Source: Draconibacterium sp.
Lineage (GTDB): Bacteria > Bacteroidota > Bacteroidia > Bacteroidales > Prolixibacteraceae
Direction: 5' to 3'
DNA: 6,752 nucleotides
Assembly: GCA_015493625.1 (NCBI GenBank)
Contig: WGCT01000345.1
Coordinates: 1 to 6,752, forward strand
The translations under genes were made by a program, and so were the position numbers. This document shows, one piece after another, positions 5,308 to 6,752 of the stretch (its first letter is position 1; each line of letters opens with the position of its first letter). A model generated the notes under the pieces. It saw nothing but the letters and a program-made list of their open reading frames with translations, did no database searches and had not been told where the DNA came from.

Positions 5308-6752
5308 ATGAAAACAAATCTACTTCTCACATTTATTTTAATTGGAATGGTCAGTATAAATTCCTTTTCACAAGATTTAGAACTATGGGGACTTGCCGCT
5401 CCGGGTTACCTTTACAAATTAGACCAAAACGGAGAAAACAAAGAAATTGCCCACTGGTTAACCGACCCCAACAGCTGGAATTACCCCGGTGCCGATGGCA
5501 GCCTGATACAAGCTTCAAATAAAAAATTATACGGAATGCTCGGGAAACGTGGAACCAACGATATGGGCGTAATTTTTGAATACAATATTGCCAGTCAGGT
5601 CGATACATTTCTATTTAATTTCGATGGTATTAACGGAAAGCACCCCGGCACAAACAGCCTTATTCAGGCAACTAACGGAAAACTTTATGGAATGACTCCG
5701 GAAGGAGGTGAGTATGATAGCGGAGTAATTTTTGAGTATGACCTTACCTCCAATACTTTTACTAAACTATTCGATTTTAACGATACTTTGGGTAAAAATC
5801 CTACCGAAGATTTATGTCAGATTGATTGTACCGACAGTATAATTTTTTACGGATTAACCTCGAGTGGCGGCAAAGACAATGGCGGTGGCGGAGTGATGTT
5901 TAAATATAACCTTACCGACAGCAGTTATCAGGTAATTAAGAATTTCGACTGTCATCATCCCTATTGCAAGACGTTTGGTCGAAACCCCAAAGGAAGTGTA
6001 ATGCAAGCCGACAATGGGAAAATTTACGGATTAACTTTTGAAGGTGGAGCAGCCAACAATGGCGTGTTGTTTGAATACAATCGCGAAACCGGTGAGTTTC
6101 TTAAAAAGGTTGATTTTATCAATAACGATACCGGTAAAAGACCATACGGAAGCCTGATACAGGCAACTGACGGAAAACTGTACGGGTTAACTCAAATGGG
6201 TGGAGAAAATTACTCTGGCGCAGGAGGGAATGCCGGCATGGTATTTTCTTATGATATTAAAAACGACACACTTATTAAAGTTGCAGATTTGGGCGATGGA
6301 GTAGGTCAATATCCACAAGGCAGTCTGTTTCAGGCTACAAATGGAAAGATGTACGGAACTACCACTCACGGTGCTTGCAGTTCGGGTGGAGTGTTTTGTT
6401 ACGACCCTGCAGCCGATACACTTTATCGCACAGCTTGCGATGGATATCCCAAAGGAAATTTAATAGAAATAGAAGCAATTAAAACATCGGCAAAAACAGA
6501 ACTCATAAACTCAAATATTAAAATATTTCCAAATCCAACCCGGCAGTTTGTTACTATTCAAACAGGATTGAACGACAAAATAAAAACAATCTCCCTTATC
6601 CGTATTGATGGAAAAACAATTGATAGACAACGAAATATTAATAGCCGGCAATACAAATTAAACATAAACGAAAACGATGGAATTTACCTGTTACGAGTTG
6701 AAACCGGAAAAGGAATTACAACGCATAAAATTATAAAAAACAACAATAACTA
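5308..6752 (+). CDS. Secreted GloVer-repeat beta-propeller with T9SS sorting domain (stop codon cut)
   Basis: All 481 residues are present; the window ends after TA of the stop codon. A signal peptide covers residues 1-21 (MKTNLLLTFILIGMVSINSFS), with likely cleavage before Gln22, typical of Bacteroidota. Six repeats follow, beginning near residues 65, 116, 169, 230, 282 and 339, each with the pattern SLIQATnGKLYGmT..GG....GVIFEYD.....F.KL.DF. This matches the GloVer tandem repeat (TIGR03803, 'choice-of-anchor'). A half-repeat at the start (LWGLAAPGYLYKLD, 26-39) and a lone NLIEIE strand at 384-389 could close a seven-bladed propeller. The last 80 residues (KIFPNP at 405-410, then IRIDGKTI and DGIYLLRVETG, ending THKIIKNNNN) are a T9SS type A sorting domain, so the protein should cross the outer membrane and be attached or released. 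Seven cysteines (170, 174, 215, 220, 357, 364, 377) could form disulfides. No catalytic motif is seen; ligand binding is a guess. Confidence 0.88.
   Translation, partial: MKTNLLLTFILIGMVSINSFSQDLELWGLAAPGYLYKLDQNGENKEIAHWLTDPNSWNYPGADGSLIQASNKKLYGMLGKRGTNDMGVIFEYNIASQVDTFLFNFDGINGKHPGTNSLIQATNGKLYGMTPEGGEYDSGVIFEYDLTSNTFTKLFDFNDTLGKNPTEDLCQIDCTDSIIFYGLTSSGGKDNGGGGVMFKYNLTDSSYQVIKNFDCHHPYCKTFGRNPKGSVMQADNGKIYGLTFEGGAANNGVLFEYNRETGEFLKKVDFINNDTGKRPYGSLIQATDGKLYGLTQMGGENYSGAGGNAGMVFSYDIKNDTLIKVADLGDGVGQYPQGSLFQATNGKMYGTTTHGACSSGGVFCYDPAADTLYRTACDGYPKGNLIEIEAIKTSAKTELINSNIKIFPNPTRQFVTIQTGLNDKIKTISLIRIDGKTIDRQRNINSRQYKLNINENDGIYLLRVETGKGITTHKIIKNNNN
5500..6456 (+). repeat. Six in-frame GloVer-type repeats
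   Basis: These are coding repeats of about 45-61 residues within the secreted propeller gene. Repeats 2, 4 and 5 are the most regular (QATNGKLYGMT, QADNGKIYGLT, QATDGKLYGLT). Repeat 1 has lost the GG (GKRGTNDMGV) and repeat 3 has a degenerate first strand (CQIDCTDSIIFYGLT) plus an extra loop with Cys215 and Cys220. Repeat 6 has Cys357 in place of the GG. The DNA copies have diverged widely, so the repeats are old and not a recent expansion. Confidence 0.8.

Noticed and set aside
5351..5608. An 85-residue minus-strand frame inside the secreted propeller gene
   Set aside because: It is antisense to the signal peptide and first repeat of a clearly coding gene and resembles no known protein.

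Overview
The window looks like a fragment of a Bacteroidota genome. The evidence is AT-rich coding DNA, start codons without Shine-Dalgarno sequences, a lipoprotein beta-mannosidase of the Bacteroides type, a TPR/membrane/helix-turn-helix regulator of a kind common in this phylum, a protein ending in a type IX secretion (T9SS) sorting domain, and an exact match to the Bacteroidota -7 promoter motif TAnnTTTG. A free-living marine or sediment member such as the Marinilabiliales/Prolixibacteraceae would fit, but that placement is only an impression. No rRNA, tRNA, CRISPR array, transposase or phage gene was seen.

Layout. Bases 2-20 are an exact copy of the Tn5 mosaic end used in Nextera-type libraries, so the left edge is leftover adapter and the genome starts at about base 21. 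A small two-helix membrane protein (DUF2892/YgaP-like, 55-246) follows. After a 187-bp spacer with two inverted repeats comes an 861-residue glycoside hydrolase family 2 beta-mannosidase with a lipoprotein signal (434-3019). It converges, 23 bp apart, on a minus-strand gene for a one-piece membrane regulator (3043-4776): signal peptide, about seven TPRs, one membrane helix and a C-terminal LuxR-like helix-turn-helix.

To the right of the regulator's promoter, a short intergenic region holds a 7-bp hairpin and a terminator-like stem-loop with a T8 tract. Then comes a rightward pair 26 bp apart: a 79-residue protein of unknown function (5042-5281) and a 481-residue secreted protein (5308-end) built from six GloVer-type (TIGR03803-like) repeats plus a T9SS type A sorting domain. 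The last gene lacks only the final base of its stop codon. It is easy to miss because it runs off the edge.

How the genes relate. The beta-mannosidase would remove terminal mannose from manno-oligosaccharides at the cell envelope, but no SusC/SusD or other polysaccharide-utilisation gene is next to it. The regulator could sense an envelope signal through its TPRs, but nothing in the sequence shows its target. The 79-residue gene and the propeller gene are probably co-transcribed. The most unusual items are this pair, whose small member faintly resembles a sorting-domain fold without any export signal, and the stem-loop with a tandem 8-base repeat in front of it. None of this amounts to a demonstrable new system.
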